This document shows positions 48,946 to 58,702 of a stretch of 64,000 bases of DNA, one piece after another (within the stretch, counting starts at the first letter, position 1; each line of letters starts with the position of its first letter). Position numbers and translations under genes: made by a program. The notes beneath the pieces are model-generated. The model was not told the DNA's origin. It did no database searches and saw only the letters and a list, made by a program, of their open reading frames with translations. The DNA is from Gemmatimonadota bacterium (GTDB lineage: Bacteria; Latescibacterota; UBA2968; UBA8231): contig VXOR01000035.1 of the NCBI GenBank assembly GCA_009840005.1, positions 1-64,000 of the forward strand, read 5' to 3'.

Positions 48946-51900
48946 ATGACCGGCCAGCTATTCACTCACTATTTCCTCACCGACGGCATAAAGACCACGC
49001 CCGAGTGGCAAGCGTCTGTTGACCAGCCGGAAGCGTTTGCTGCGTTTAGGAACGGCGTTGCTCGACATCATATTGCCCTCAGTCGTTCCCGAAATCCCAA
49101 CGAAGCTCGCACGGAGGAAGAGTTGATTCGTCCGGTTCTGGAGCTATTGGGATGGACCGAGTACGTGCCTCAGCCGAGCGCCGCTGGCCATGAGGACATT
49201 CCCGATCATTTGCTTTTTGCTGACGCCGACTCCAAGGCGCGGGCTGGGAATCCCTTCCAGTACGCGACAGTAGTTGAAGAGAGTAAGCGCTTTGGGCTTG
49301 CGCTCGACAGTCGGGACCGGAGTGATCGGGCGCAGCGTGGGACGCCGCACGGTCAGATTCTTCGATACTTGGCGACGGCTGAGATCGAGTCGGAGGGGCG
49401 TATTCGCTGGGGTATTCTGAGCAATGGCAGTGTATGGCGGCTGTATGACTACCGCGCTCGACCGCGTGCTAGCGGCTACTTTGAAGCCGACTTGACAGAA
49501 CTGCTCAAGCCCGGCAAGGAAGACGACCTTCGGGTTTTTCATCTGTTGTTCCGTCGCGAGTCTTTCACGCTACGGGATGGGGCCACGAGTACGTTTCTCG
49601 AAGAGGCGCTAGCTGAGGGGCGGCGCTATGAGGAACAGGTTGCACAAGACCTGTCGGGGGTGGTGTTTGAGCGGGTGTTTCCCAATCTCGTCAATGCGCT
49701 TGTGCAGAAGTCGGAGGAAAGCCTCGTCGCGAGCCGGGATGCGGCGTTGATCTTTCTCTATCGGCTGCTGTTTGTGCTCTATGCCGAGGATCGGGGGCTG
49801 TTGCCGGTCAACGATGCGCGATACGACGACTATGGTTTGCGCAAGCCTGTCCGCGATGACATTGCGAGCAGGATGACGGCTGACGATACGTACTCGGCGA
49901 TTGCCACCAATTATTACGATCACCTGACGACGTTATTTAAGCTCATTGATAAGGGCGACGAGTCCATTGGTTTGCCGCCGTACAATGGCGGGCTGTTTGC
50001 GGTGGAAGCTGCGCCATTGTTGGAAACAGTCCGTCTGGCTGATGAAGCAATCGCGCCCATCATCTACGATCTGAGCCACGCCGAGGATTCGCAGGGCGTG
50101 CGGCGTTTCGTCAACTACCGCGACATGTCCGTGCAGCAGCTTGGCTCGATCTACGAGCGGCTGCTGGAGCGCGAGCCGGTGCGCGACGATAACGGCAGCA
50201 TTTCTATTCGTCCCAATCCGTATGCCCGCAAGGACAGCGGCAGTTTTTATACCTCTCAGGAACTAGTCGATCTGATTGTCGAGCGGACTTTGAAGCCGCT
50301 GGCCGAAGAGCGGCTACAAGTCTTTGAGGACAAGGTCGCTGAACTTAAAAGCGAACGCCGATCCAAGCAGGAACGGCGGGAGGAACTTGAGCAACTCGAT
50401 CCGGCAGAGGCCGTATTAGACCTCAAAGTTTTGGATCCGGCGATGGGCAGCGGGCACTTCCTCGTCACCGCCGTTGATTTTCTGTCGGACTACATCGCCG
50501 AGTTAATTGAGCGCGTCCCCTCGATTCCAGAGTGGCTGGATGGTGAGTACGCGTCGCCGCTGGTGGGGCGCGTGGCGGCGATTCGGGAGGACATTCGCAA
50601 ACGGGCCGACGAATCAAACTGGGTTTTGGACGAGGCGCAGCTTACCGACCAAGCCATTATCCGCCGTATGGTGCTCAAGCGCTGCATTTATGGGGTGGAT
50701 AAGAATCGGCTGACGGTCGAGTTGGCTAAGGTGTCGCTGTGGCTGCACAGCTTTACGGTGGGTGCGCCGTTGTCTTTTCTCGATCACCATTTGCGCTGTG
50801 GTGACTCGCTGGTTGGTCTGCGGGTGCGGGACGCCACGGATGAGTTGCACCGGCTCGGCGGGATGTTTGCCAGTAGCGCCATTGCCGGGGCGGAGACGGC
50901 CACCGACGGGATGCAACGCATTGAGGAGATGTCCGATGCGGACGTTGCGGAGGTACAGGAGTCGGCGGAGTTGTTCGACGGGGTAGAAGAGACGACCGCT
51001 GACCTGCGCGGCTTGCTCAACTTTTTGTGTGGCTGGCGTTGGCTGACGGCTGGAATGAAAAAGAAAGAACGCGATGAATTTGAGGGGCCGCTGGTTACGA
51101 CGCTCGGCCAGCATACGGCGATGGCGTACGAGCTTTTGGCGCGTGGGCCAGTGGAGAACATTTCCGACTTTTCCGAGCTATGGCACGAAGCCACGTCCAT
51201 TGCCAATCGCGAGGACTTCTTGCATTGGGAGGTGGCTTTTCCGGGGGTGTGGCATCGGTGGCAAGATAGTCGTCCGCAAGGTGGCTTTGACGCGATTATT
51301 GGTAATCCGCCGTGGGACCAGATTGAACAGCCGGAAGTGGAATGGTTCGCAACCCGCGACGAAGAGATTGCTCTCGTGACGACTGGAGCAAGACGAAAGG
51401 CGCTGATCAAAAAGAAAAAAGAGACAGGCGACAAACTCGTCTTGGAGTACGAAACGGTGCGGAACCACGCTACGGCGATGCGCGAGTTCATTCGATCATC
51501 GGATGAGTATCCGCTTCTAAGTGGCGGTCGCATCAATCTGTACTCGCTGTTCGTTGAGCGGGCCACGAGTCTGATTAAGCCGGATGGCTTTATCGGCCTG
51601 CTGACGCCATCAGGCATTTATGCCGACAAGACAGCTGCCCGGTTTTTCAAGTCCGTTTCGACCAACGGACGGGTGGGTGGCCTGTTCGATTTTGAGAACA
51701 AGAAAATTTTCTTCAAGGATGTTCATGCCTCTTTCAAATTTTGTGCCCTCATCTTGGGCGGCGAGGAGCGGCGATTCGATCAGGCCGAATGCGCCTTCTT
51801 CCTGCACGATACGAAAACCGTCCACGACGAAGACCGCTGCTTTCCCTTGACGCCGGACGACTTCGTCCGGGTGAATCCGAACACCGGCACCGCGCCCGTG

Positions 51901-52938
51901 TTCCGCAGCCGCCGCGATGTCGAAATCACGTGCCGTATCTACGAGCATCATCCGGTGTTGGTAGATCGCTCAGGGGGAGAGGAATGCAAAACGTGGCCAG
52001 TACGGTTCATGCAGGGACTATTTAACATGACCTCCGACTCCTATCTCTTCCGCACCTCTGCACAACTCGAAGCCGAAGGTTTCTATCCGGTCGAAGGCAA
52101 TCGCTGGAAGAAGGGCGAGGAGCTGTATCTGCCGCTATATCAGGGCCGGATGATTCACCAGTTCGACCATCGAGCCAATTCTGTTCGATTCAACCCAGAG
52201 AGTACGCACAATCCGTATCTCAGCGAGAAGGTCAGCGAAGCGCAGCACGCAGACCCCGGTTTCTTTCCCCAAACACAATACTGGGTTCCGGCTAGCGATG
52301 TTGAGCCAATTGTGCCACAAGCTCGGGGCTGGACAATAGCATTCCGTCGCATTGCGAGGTCTACTGACGTTAGAACATTGATTGCAGCCATTGTTCCACA
52401 GGTTGGATGTGGAGATCCCTTACCAATCCTTCTTCCGTCTGAAGCTGAACTCGATAGCAGAGCAGCGGCTTGTCTTCTGGCTAATCTCAACAGTTTTAGT
52501 CTAGATTACATTTCACGACAAAAGGTACAAGCAACCCATCTGGATTGGTACACCGCCGAGCAACTCCCCGTCATCGCCCCCGCCGCCTACGACCGCCCAT
52601 TCGGCGCGACGACCGCTCGCGATCTCGTCCGCGACCACGTGCTCCGCCTTACCTACACCGCCCAAGACATGGCCCCCTTCGCCCGCGACCTCGGATACGA
52701 CGGCGAGCCCTTCATCTGGGACGAAGAGGAACGCCGTCACCTCCGCGCCCGACTCGACGCGCTCTACTTCCACCTCTACGGCCTGTCGCGGGACGATGCC
52801 GAATACGTGCTCGACACCTTCCCTATCGTCCGCCGCGAAGACGAAGCCGCCTGCGGAACATACCGGACCCGCGATATGACGCTGGCGTATATGAATGCGC
52901 TGGCAGCGGGGGATACGGAGACGAGAGTGGCGGTGTAG
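48946..52938 (+). CDS. Large restriction/methyltransferase protein (Eco57I/type IIG-like)
   Basis: The product (1330 aa) combines a nuclease-like N-terminus and an adenine-N6 methyltransferase. Residues about 40-190 carry a PD-(D/E)XK candidate: HEDIPDHLLFAD and VVEESKRFG, then GILSNGSVWRLYD. SAM motif I is VLDPAMGSGHFLV (about residue 495) and the catalytic motif IV is GNPPWDQI (about 785); VDKNRLTVELAKVSLWLHSF is the usual region after motif I. The rest holds target-recognition-type segments. This matches single-chain type IIG or type ISP-like enzymes that cut and methylate DNA. The ATPase and TOPRIM genes that follow (82-nt gap) suggest a defence island. Confidence 0.82.
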   Translation: MTGQLFTHYFLTDGIKTTPEWQASVDQPEAFAAFRNGVARHHIALSRSRNPNEARTEEELIRPVLELLGWTEYVPQPSAAGHEDIPDHLLFADADSKARAGNPFQYATVVEESKRFGLALDSRDRSDRAQRGTPHGQILRYLATAEIESEGRIRWGILSNGSVWRLYDYRARPRASGYFEADLTELLKPGKEDDLRVFHLLFRRESFTLRDGATSTFLEEALAEGRRYEEQVAQDLSGVVFERVFPNLVNALVQKSEESLVASRDAALIFLYRLLFVLYAEDRGLLPVNDARYDDYGLRKPVRDDIASRMTADDTYSAIATNYYDHLTTLFKLIDKGDESIGLPPYNGGLFAVEAAPLLETVRLADEAIAPIIYDLSHAEDSQGVRRFVNYRDMSVQQLGSIYERLLEREPVRDDNGSISIRPNPYARKDSGSFYTSQELVDLIVERTLKPLAEERLQVFEDKVAELKSERRSKQERREELEQLDPAEAVLDLKVLDPAMGSGHFLVTAVDFLSDYIAELIERVPSIPEWLDGEYASPLVGRVAAIREDIRKRADESNWVLDEAQLTDQAIIRRMVLKRCIYGVDKNRLTVELAKVSLWLHSFTVGAPLSFLDHHLRCGDSLVGLRVRDATDELHRLGGMFASSAIAGAETATDGMQRIEEMSDADVAEVQESAELFDGVEETTADLRGLLNFLCGWRWLTAGMKKKERDEFEGPLVTTLGQHTAMAYELLARGPVENISDFSELWHEATSIANREDFLHWEVAFPGVWHRWQDSRPQGGFDAIIGNPPWDQIEQPEVEWFATRDEEIALVTTGARRKALIKKKKETGDKLVLEYETVRNHATAMREFIRSSDEYPLLSGGRINLYSLFVERATSLIKPDGFIGLLTPSGIYADKTAARFFKSVSTNGRVGGLFDFENKKIFFKDVHASFKFCALILGGEERRFDQAECAFFLHDTKTVHDEDRCFPLTPDDFVRVNPNTGTAPVFRSRRDVEITCRIYEHHPVLVDRSGGEECKTWPVRFMQGLFNMTSDSYLFRTSAQLEAEGFYPVEGNRWKKGEELYLPLYQGRMIHQFDHRANSVRFNPESTHNPYLSEKVSEAQHADPGFFPQTQYWVPASDVEPIVPQARGWTIAFRRIARSTDVRTLIAAIVPQVGCGDPLPILLPSEAELDSRAAACLLANLNSFSLDYISRQKVQATHLDWYTAEQLPVIAPAAYDRPFGATTARDLVRDHVLRLTYTAQDMAPFARDLGYDGEPFIWDEEERRHLRARLDALYFHLYGLSRDDAEYVLDTFPIVRREDEAACGTYRTRDMTLAYMNALAAGDTETRVAV

Positions 52939-53020
52939 ATGATTCATTGACTTAGTTCAAGATTCAGCGGTACATTCCATCAGTTCAAAACTTTCGCCCT
53001 CGAAAGAAGGTGCTAACGCT

Positions 53021-54220
53021 ATGTCCCAAGAACGACTCGACAATCACCTACATCTTCCAAGCCTGTCGATAAAAGGGTTTCGGGGAATCAAGGAGCTTTC
53101 CATTGAGCGATTGGGCCGCGTGACTCTGCTGGCGGGCAAGAATAGCGTCGGCAAGACGACTGTTTTAGATGCCGTCCAAGTCTATGCGGCGCGTGGGCAC
53201 CATAAAGTTCTGTCCGAACTGCTGGAGAGCCGCCAAGAGCTCGCTATTGCTGAGACTAAAGATGTCCGTATGCACAAAAGATTTGTACCCGATTTTACAG
53301 CCCTATTCCACGGCCGGGATATGTCGAGATGTGCCCGCATCTCAATTGGTCCAAAAAGCGATACGGGACAACTCAGGATTGAGGAGACCTCTCTGGACGA
53401 TGAGCAGATTTCTAATATCGGAGCTCTTCTATCTTCGTCTGTTACAAGAGGCTATACTCAGGTGTTCAAAGTCGTATTTCAAGATACTGAACAGATCCTT
53501 CCATGGATTCTCCCCATCCAAGGATCGGATGCGGCCAGAACCGTAGAACGTTATGGCGGTAGTGCATATCTATATTCATATGATCTCTTGGGAGAAGCTA
53601 AATGGCTCTCCCCAATAGGATGTCAACCTTTGGGACCGGGCCTGTTGAGCAACAAAGAAATCGTACGGTTCTGGAATGCCATTGCACTAACGGATGATGA
53701 GGACCGAGCGATGCAGGCACTGAGATTGATTCTCGGCAGTGACTTAGAGCGCGTGGCGGTGATTCGCGAAGACGAACCAAGTGTATCATATAAGAACGTT
53801 GAAGTAGAAGATCATATTCAGCGAGTGGTAGCAAAGCTCAGGGGGCAAGCTCGTCCCGTTCCTTTGCAGAGTCTAGGCGATGGAGCACTGCACTTGGCCG
53901 GGGTTGCCTTAGCACTGGCCAATAGCCGCGACAGCTTCTTGCTCATCGACGAAGTGGAAAACGGCATCCACCATTCCGTGCAGCCCGATTTCTGGCGCAT
54001 GATCTTTAAGACCGCCCAGGCAAATAACGTCCAAGTCATTGCAACGACGCACAGCTATGATTGCGTGCGCGGCTTTGCACAGGCAGCAGTCGAGTGTGAG
54101 GAAGTCGAAGGGGTGCTTGTGCGCATCGAACGAAAAAATAAGGAGATGTGGGCGGTCGAGTATTCAGAGCGAAATCTCAAAGCCGCTGCTAAGCAAAGTA
54201 TTGGTATTGAGGTGAGGTAG
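53021..54220 (+). CDS. AAA/ABC-type ATPase (OLD/AbiL/PARIS-AriA-like)
   Basis: The product (399 aa) is a RecF/SMC-like ATPase. Walker A is AGKNSVGKTTVLD (about 37-49), the signature-like segment is QSLGDGALHLAGVALALANS, Walker B is FLLIDEVENGIHH, and the H-loop is VIATTHSYDCVRGF. The N-terminus LPSLSIKGFRGIKELSIERL is typical of AAA_15/AAA_21 family members in OLD, Septu and PARIS defence systems. The TOPRIM gene follows after 4 nt, so the two form a unit. Confidence 0.82.
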   Translation: MSQERLDNHLHLPSLSIKGFRGIKELSIERLGRVTLLAGKNSVGKTTVLDAVQVYAARGHHKVLSELLESRQELAIAETKDVRMHKRFVPDFTALFHGRDMSRCARISIGPKSDTGQLRIEETSLDDEQISNIGALLSSSVTRGYTQVFKVVFQDTEQILPWILPIQGSDAARTVERYGGSAYLYSYDLLGEAKWLSPIGCQPLGPGLLSNKEIVRFWNAIALTDDEDRAMQALRLILGSDLERVAVIREDEPSVSYKNVEVEDHIQRVVAKLRGQARPVPLQSLGDGALHLAGVALALANSRDSFLLIDEVENGIHHSVQPDFWRMIFKTAQANNVQVIATTHSYDCVRGFAQAAVECEEVEGVLVRIERKNKEMWAVEYSERNLKAAAKQSIGIEVR

Positions 54221-54224
54221 GTGG

Positions 54225-54830
54225 ATGGATAATAATGACCGCGTCCTTCTCGTTGAAGGACCAAACGATAAGCATGTCGTCCGGCATCTCCGTAATCGCC
54301 ATCAAGCGATACCAGAATTCTGTATTCGGGATAAAGGAGGAATAGAAGGACTTCTTGAAGACATCGGCTTGGAAATTTTAGCTCCCAGCCGCAAAGCAAT
54401 CGGCATCCTCGTGGACGCAAACGACGATCTGGATGCCCGCTGGAATGCTGTGGCGAACAGGCTTCAAGAGGAGAGTATCGAGGTACCCAATAGTCCTGAA
54501 CTCACCGGCACCATTATAGACAGCAACCCCCGAGTCGGCATCTGGTTGATGCCCAACAATACATCACCCGGCGAACTCGAAAACTTCGTCTCAGAGATGA
54601 TCCCCGACGACGATCCAGTATGGCCGCTATCCGAGGACTACATTGATGGCATTCCAGAAAAGGCCCGAAAATTTACCGAAAAAAAGATACTGCGAGCCAA
54701 GATCCACGCTTGGCTGGCGACGAGAGAGGACCCTAGACAAATGGGTGTCGCCATTCGCGCACAGGATTTGCGCGTGGATGGACCTCTCAGTACAACATTC
54801 GCAAATTGGCTGCGGGAACTGTTTGAGTGA
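54225..54830 (+). CDS. TOPRIM-fold protein of DUF3226 type
   Basis: The product (201 aa) has TOPRIM motifs: VLLVEGPNDKHVVRHL with the catalytic-type Glu (E in VEGPND) and AIGILVDANDDLDARWNAV with the DxD. A helical C-terminus (SEMIPDDDPVWPLSEDYIDG, ...ILRAKIHAWLATREDPRQMG) follows. It partners the ATPase, as AriB (TOPRIM) does with AriA in PARIS and as fused TOPRIM does in OLD nucleases. It probably acts as the nuclease effector of the pair; inference from fold and context only. Confidence 0.82.
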   Translation: MDNNDRVLLVEGPNDKHVVRHLRNRHQAIPEFCIRDKGGIEGLLEDIGLEILAPSRKAIGILVDANDDLDARWNAVANRLQEESIEVPNSPELTGTIIDSNPRVGIWLMPNNTSPGELENFVSEMIPDDDPVWPLSEDYIDGIPEKARKFTEKKILRAKIHAWLATREDPRQMGVAIRAQDLRVDGPLSTTFANWLRELFE

Positions 54831-54908
54831 AACGCTGGAGGCTGAGGAAAAGTCGGCGTATATGAATGCACTGGCGGAGTAGAGACGCACGGACGTCGCC
54901 GTCAAGCT

Positions 54909-55688
54909 CTACAAGTTGGGACGGTTGTCCTCGCCCTCCCCTCGGTATGCCAACATATCCTCGTAGCGCAGCCCCGTACCCCCGAAAATATCCAGCGCTG
55001 CTCCCACAGTAAAATCCAATTTCCCTTGACCGAGCTTGCGGAGGATATCAATGTCCTCGGTGCTGCTCACGCCGCCGGCGTACGTCGTCGGGATGGGTGC
55101 GATCTCGCCCAAGAGCGCGACGAGTTCGGCATCGATCCCTTGCTGCTTGCCTTCGACTCCAGTGGCGTGAATGAGGAATTCGTTGCAAGACTCGGCGAGG
55201 AGCGCTAGGTTGTCCGCACTGATAGCAAAATCCGTGGCCTTTTGCCAGTGGTCGGTCATCACCACGTAGTGCCCGTCGCGTTTGCTGCAACTGAGGTCTA
55301 GGACCAGTCGCTCGCGCCCCACTGCAGCTACCATTTGCGCCAGCCGATTGTGGTGGAGTTGGCCGTTGCTAAAGACGTAGGAAGTGACGATTACCTGCGC
55401 GGCACCGCGACTGAGCCAAGCCGCTGCGTTGTCGGGGCGGATGCCGCCGCCGACCTGCAAGCCCCCGGGGAAAGCGGCCAGCGCCTGTGCGGCTGCGTCC
55501 TCGTTGCCTGGGCCGAGCATGATGACGTGGCCGCCGAAGAGTTGGTCGCGGCCATAGCGCGACGCAAAGTACGCAGGCGGATGGGGGGCGATGAAGTGGG
55601 TTTGGGGGGCGCTGCCGTCGCGTAAGCTGGTGCCGACGATCTGCTTGACTTGCCCCTCGTGTAGGTCGATACAGGGCCGGAAGCGCAT
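54909..55688 (-). CDS. hisA: Phosphoribosylformimino-AICAR ribotide isomerase, eukaryote-type HisA
   Basis: The product (259 aa) matches the histidine-biosynthesis isomerase of the HIS6 (fungal/plant) form: MRFRPCIDLHEGQVKQIVGT, FHIG-equivalent MLGPGNEDAAAQAL, GLQVGGGIRPDNAAAWLSRG, LVLDLSCSKRDGHYVVMTDH, and TYAGGVSSTEDIDILRKLGQ. Catalytic Asp candidates are in CIDLH and the second barrel half. The sequence is closer in style to eukaryotic than to E. coli HisA, and no other his gene is nearby. It overlaps the next gene's stop region by one base. Confidence 0.88.
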   Translation of the reverse strand: MRFRPCIDLHEGQVKQIVGTSLRDGSAPQTHFIAPHPPAYFASRYGRDQLFGGHVIMLGPGNEDAAAQALAAFPGGLQVGGGIRPDNAAAWLSRGAAQVIVTSYVFSNGQLHHNRLAQMVAAVGRERLVLDLSCSKRDGHYVVMTDHWQKATDFAISADNLALLAESCNEFLIHATGVEGKQQGIDAELVALLGEIAPIPTTYAGGVSSTEDIDILRKLGQGKLDFTVGAALDIFGGTGLRYEDMLAYRGEGEDNRPNL

Positions 55689-56836
55689 CAGCGGGCTTCG
55701 GCGAGCGTTTCGGCTGAGCTCAACGTCGAAGCCTCAGCCGAGCCGTCGCAGCGGTATTCTGCGAGTGCGTCCTCGTCGAGGGTGACGCCGAGGCCCGGGC
55801 CGGGTGGTGGGAGGATGTACCCGTCGGCGATGGGCAGCTTTTCGCGGATGACGTCGCCGCTGTGATAGACGCAGCCGTTCACGTCGCTGGCGTAGCCCAA
55901 GTTGGGCATGGCAAAGGCGAGGTGAGCTTGGGCCGCGGTGCCGATCCCCAGCTCGGGCATACTGCCGATGATACAGGGTAGGCGCGCGGCTTCGGCAATG
56001 GCGAAGATGCGTGCGGCCGCACCCAAGCCGCCGGCTTCTGACACGTACACGTTGAAGACATCGACAGCTTGGTGGCGGACGCAGTTGAGGGCGTCGGCTG
56101 GCGTCCAGACGCTCTCGTCGGCCATGATGGGTAGCGAGACGCGCTCGCGGACAAAGCGCAGTCCCTCTAAGTCGTCGGCTGCTAGGGGTTGCTCGACCAG
56201 TTCCAAGTCAAAGTCCGCGATTGCCTCGATGCAGCGCACGGCTTCCTTGGCGGAGGACCAGCCCATGTTGGCATCTACGCGCAGGACGATCTCGCTGCCG
56301 ACTGCGCTGCGCACGGCTGCGAGTACGGCTAAGTCGGCGCTCAGGTCTCGCCCGATTTTGGCCTTGAGGGTCTTGTATCCTTGCGCCACCAGGCTCTGGG
56401 CTTGGGCGGCGATGGCCTCGGGGTCGCCCATGGACAGCGAATGGCTCAGCAACACGCGGTCGCGGACTTGGCCGCCCAGCAGTTGGTAAACGGGCACATC
56501 GTAGGCTTTGCCGACTAGGTCGTAGAGGGCCATTTCAATGCCGGCCTTGGCCGGGAAGGAGCGGTGCAGGAGTTGATCCATGCGGTCGGCGATCTCGCGG
56601 ATGCGGCGCGGGTCTAGGCCGCAGAGCACATCGGCGAGCAGCCCGTTGATGGCCTCGCTTTCCCCGCGTCCGCGGCGGTCCCAGATGCTGGAGGCTTCGC
56701 CGAGGCCGGTGAGGCCGGCGTCGGTGTGGATCAGGACGACGGCGTTTTCAGAGGCTTGGTGCGTGCCGAGGCTGCTTTGGAACGGCTGCGGCCTAGGCAC
56801 GCGCACGGGTATGGCTTCGACGTGGGTGATTTTCAT
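55688..56836 (-). CDS. Enolase-superfamily enzyme, muconate-lactonizing subgroup
   Basis: The product (382 aa) has the KxK motif (KTLKAKIGR), the metal triad LRVDANMGW, LELVEQPLA and PIMADESVW, and the capping-domain start MKITHVEAIPVRVPRPQPFQ. It fits the MLE subgroup: dipeptide epimerase, OSBS or cycloisomerase. The substrate is uncertain. It ends 4 nt inside the RsmD gene's stop and is followed by hisA, so the three minus-strand genes form a unit. Confidence 0.88.
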   Translation of the reverse strand: MKITHVEAIPVRVPRPQPFQSSLGTHQASENAVVLIHTDAGLTGLGEASSIWDRRGRGESEAINGLLADVLCGLDPRRIREIADRMDQLLHRSFPAKAGIEMALYDLVGKAYDVPVYQLLGGQVRDRVLLSHSLSMGDPEAIAAQAQSLVAQGYKTLKAKIGRDLSADLAVLAAVRSAVGSEIVLRVDANMGWSSAKEAVRCIEAIADFDLELVEQPLAADDLEGLRFVRERVSLPIMADESVWTPADALNCVRHQAVDVFNVYVSEAGGLGAAARIFAIAEAARLPCIIGSMPELGIGTAAQAHLAFAMPNLGYASDVNGCVYHSGDVIREKLPIADGYILPPPGPGLGVTLDEDALAEYRCDGSAEASTLSSAETLAEAR

Positions 56837-57435
56837 GGGATTAGGTGGCGATATATGCTGAGGGTGGTGTTGCCGTAGGTCCGCTGCTGGGTGAGCGCGA
56901 GGTGGCCGCTCTGTTCGGGAACGTCCAAGTCGATTTGATGCTGTACGAACAGCAGACCCTCGTCGTTAAAGAGCGGGGATCCCCCGAGGGCTTCGATTAG
57001 GCCGAGCAGGAGCGGGGCTCCGCAGTAGCGAGCGTGGTATGGGGGATCGACGTACACGATGTCGAAGCGGCGGCCGGCCGCTACTAATTGGGGGATGAGG
57101 TGTTGGGCTTTGACCGAGTGCAGGCCCGCGACGCCGGCCCTCCATTGGTAGAGCAGCGAGCGGATCTGCCGCCGCCGTCGGTGATCTGGCTCGTTGAGCT
57201 CGACGCTTGCGCCCCGGCTCAGCGCTTCGAGTCCCATTTGGCCCGAGCCAGCACACAAGTCGAGGAAGGTGCGGCCCTTTAAGTTGGGGCCGAGCATGGA
57301 GAATACGGCTTCTTTGAGGCGCGTGGACGTGAGGCGGATCTGGCGCAGGCGTTGCCCGGAGGGTATCTGCCGACCGCGATAGGTGCCAGTGACAATGCGC
57401 ACGGCTAAGCCTTGAGTTGGAGTTGATTTAGACAA
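56833..57435 (-). CDS. rsmD: 16S rRNA (guanine-966 N2) methyltransferase RsmD
   Basis: The product (200 aa) has the RsmD pattern: AVRIVTGTYRGRQIPSG, RLKEAVFSMLGPNLKGRTFL, the SAM motif DLCAGSGQMGLEALSRGASV and the catalytic DIVYVDPPYHARYC. Length is standard. It has a normal start region 118 nt from the divergent oxidase gene, and overlaps the enolase-family gene by 4 nt. Confidence 0.93.
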   Translation of the reverse strand: MSKSTPTQGLAVRIVTGTYRGRQIPSGQRLRQIRLTSTRLKEAVFSMLGPNLKGRTFLDLCAGSGQMGLEALSRGASVELNEPDHRRRRQIRSLLYQWRAGVAGLHSVKAQHLIPQLVAAGRRFDIVYVDPPYHARYCGAPLLLGLIEALGGSPLFNDEGLLFVQHQIDLDVPEQSGHLALTQQRTYGNTTLSIYRHLIP

Positions 57436-57553
57436 AAAAGTATCGCGGTTGGGATTAGTAGCGTCAAGTTGTGGGTTGCGGGCGATGGGGGAAGTTTGAA
57501 GTTTGAATCAGGTATTCTTCTCTTGAGGGATTCGATGGGAGGTATAATCGCTA

Positions 57554-58702
57554 ATGGTCACAGAACGATACGATGTTGTCGTCGCAGGGGCCGGTGGCAT
57601 GGGCAGTGCCGCGCTGTACCACTTGGCCCGCCGCGGCGTGCGCGTCTGCGCTGTGGAGCGCTTTGGCATAGCGCACGACCGGGGGTCTTCGCACGGGGAT
57701 ACCCGCCTCATTCGCAAAGCCTATATGGAACATCCCGACTACGTGCCCCTGTTGCACCGGGCCTACGAGTTGTGGGAGGAGCTAGAGGACGAAGAGGTGG
57801 GGGAACTCTTTGCCCGCGTCGGGCTGCTGGTGGCCGGCGATCCCAACGCGGAGGCGATGCAGGGGCAGGCGGCCTGTTATCAGGCGCACGACCTGCCGCA
57901 TGAACAGCTCGATGCAGCAGCCATTGCCGCGCGCTACCCAGGTTTGGCTTTTCCCGAGGAGTGGAGTGGCTTTTACGATCCGCTAGGCGGTTTTCTCCGG
58001 GTCGAGGACTGCGTCCGCCGGCACGTTGCGTTGGCCCAGCAGCACGGCGCAAAGCTCTACACTGGGGAGACCATACTGTCGTGGCGGCGCGAGGGCGCAG
58101 GAGTGGTAGTGGAAACCGAGCGACGGCGCTTGCTCGCCACGCGGTTGGTGCTAGCGACTGGGGCTTGGGCGGTGCCGGATCTGTGTCGGCTGGGCGTGGC
58201 AGCGTGCGTAGTGCGCAAGGTGCTGTTGTGGTACCAGGGGCGCGGCGTGGAGCAGTACGCACGCGGCGCGTTCCCCTGCTTCTTCATCGCCGATGGCGAA
58301 CAGTACTTTTATGGTTTTCCCGCGGAAGCGCCGTGGGGTCTCAAGTTGGCCGAGCACAACGTGTCGCACGACCCGGTGGACGATCCGCTCCAACTCGACC
58401 GCGCATTGACTGATGGCGATCAGCCCTGTGTCCTCGATTTTCTCGTGCGATTCTTTCCCGCGCTGCAACCAGAGCTGAGCAAATACGCCGTCTGCATGTA
58501 TTCGCTGACGCCGGATAAGAACTTCGTCTTGGACATCCATCCCGAATGCCCGGCCGTGGTGTTCGGGGCGGGTTTTTCTGGCCACGGCTTCAAATTCTCC
58601 CCGGTAGTGGGTGAAATTTTGGCTGAATTGGCGCTGGAAGGCGATACTCAGCATCCCATCGAATTCCTGCGTCTTTCCCGTTTTGCACAAAGGAGGTCAT
58701 AG
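57554..58702 (+). CDS. Sarcosine/N-methyltryptophan-oxidase-like FAD enzyme (MSOX/SolA family)
   Basis: The product (382 aa) is a flavin oxidase with the FAD motif VVVAGAGGMGSAALYHLARR, the GSSHGDTRLIRKAYMEHPDY region of MSOX/MTOX, and the C-terminal SKYAVCMYSLTPDKNFVLDI. There Cys (in VCMYSLTPD) is the residue that covalently binds FAD in this family. GAGFSGHGFKFSPVVGEILA completes the match. It oxidises N-methylated amino acids to aldehyde-plus-amine products. The SDR gene follows without a gap. Confidence 0.88.
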   Translation: MVTERYDVVVAGAGGMGSAALYHLARRGVRVCAVERFGIAHDRGSSHGDTRLIRKAYMEHPDYVPLLHRAYELWEELEDEEVGELFARVGLLVAGDPNAEAMQGQAACYQAHDLPHEQLDAAAIAARYPGLAFPEEWSGFYDPLGGFLRVEDCVRRHVALAQQHGAKLYTGETILSWRREGAGVVVETERRRLLATRLVLATGAWAVPDLCRLGVAACVVRKVLLWYQGRGVEQYARGAFPCFFIADGEQYFYGFPAEAPWGLKLAEHNVSHDPVDDPLQLDRALTDGDQPCVLDFLVRFFPALQPELSKYAVCMYSLTPDKNFVLDIHPECPAVVFGAGFSGHGFKFSPVVGEILAELALEGDTQHPIEFLRLSRFAQRRS

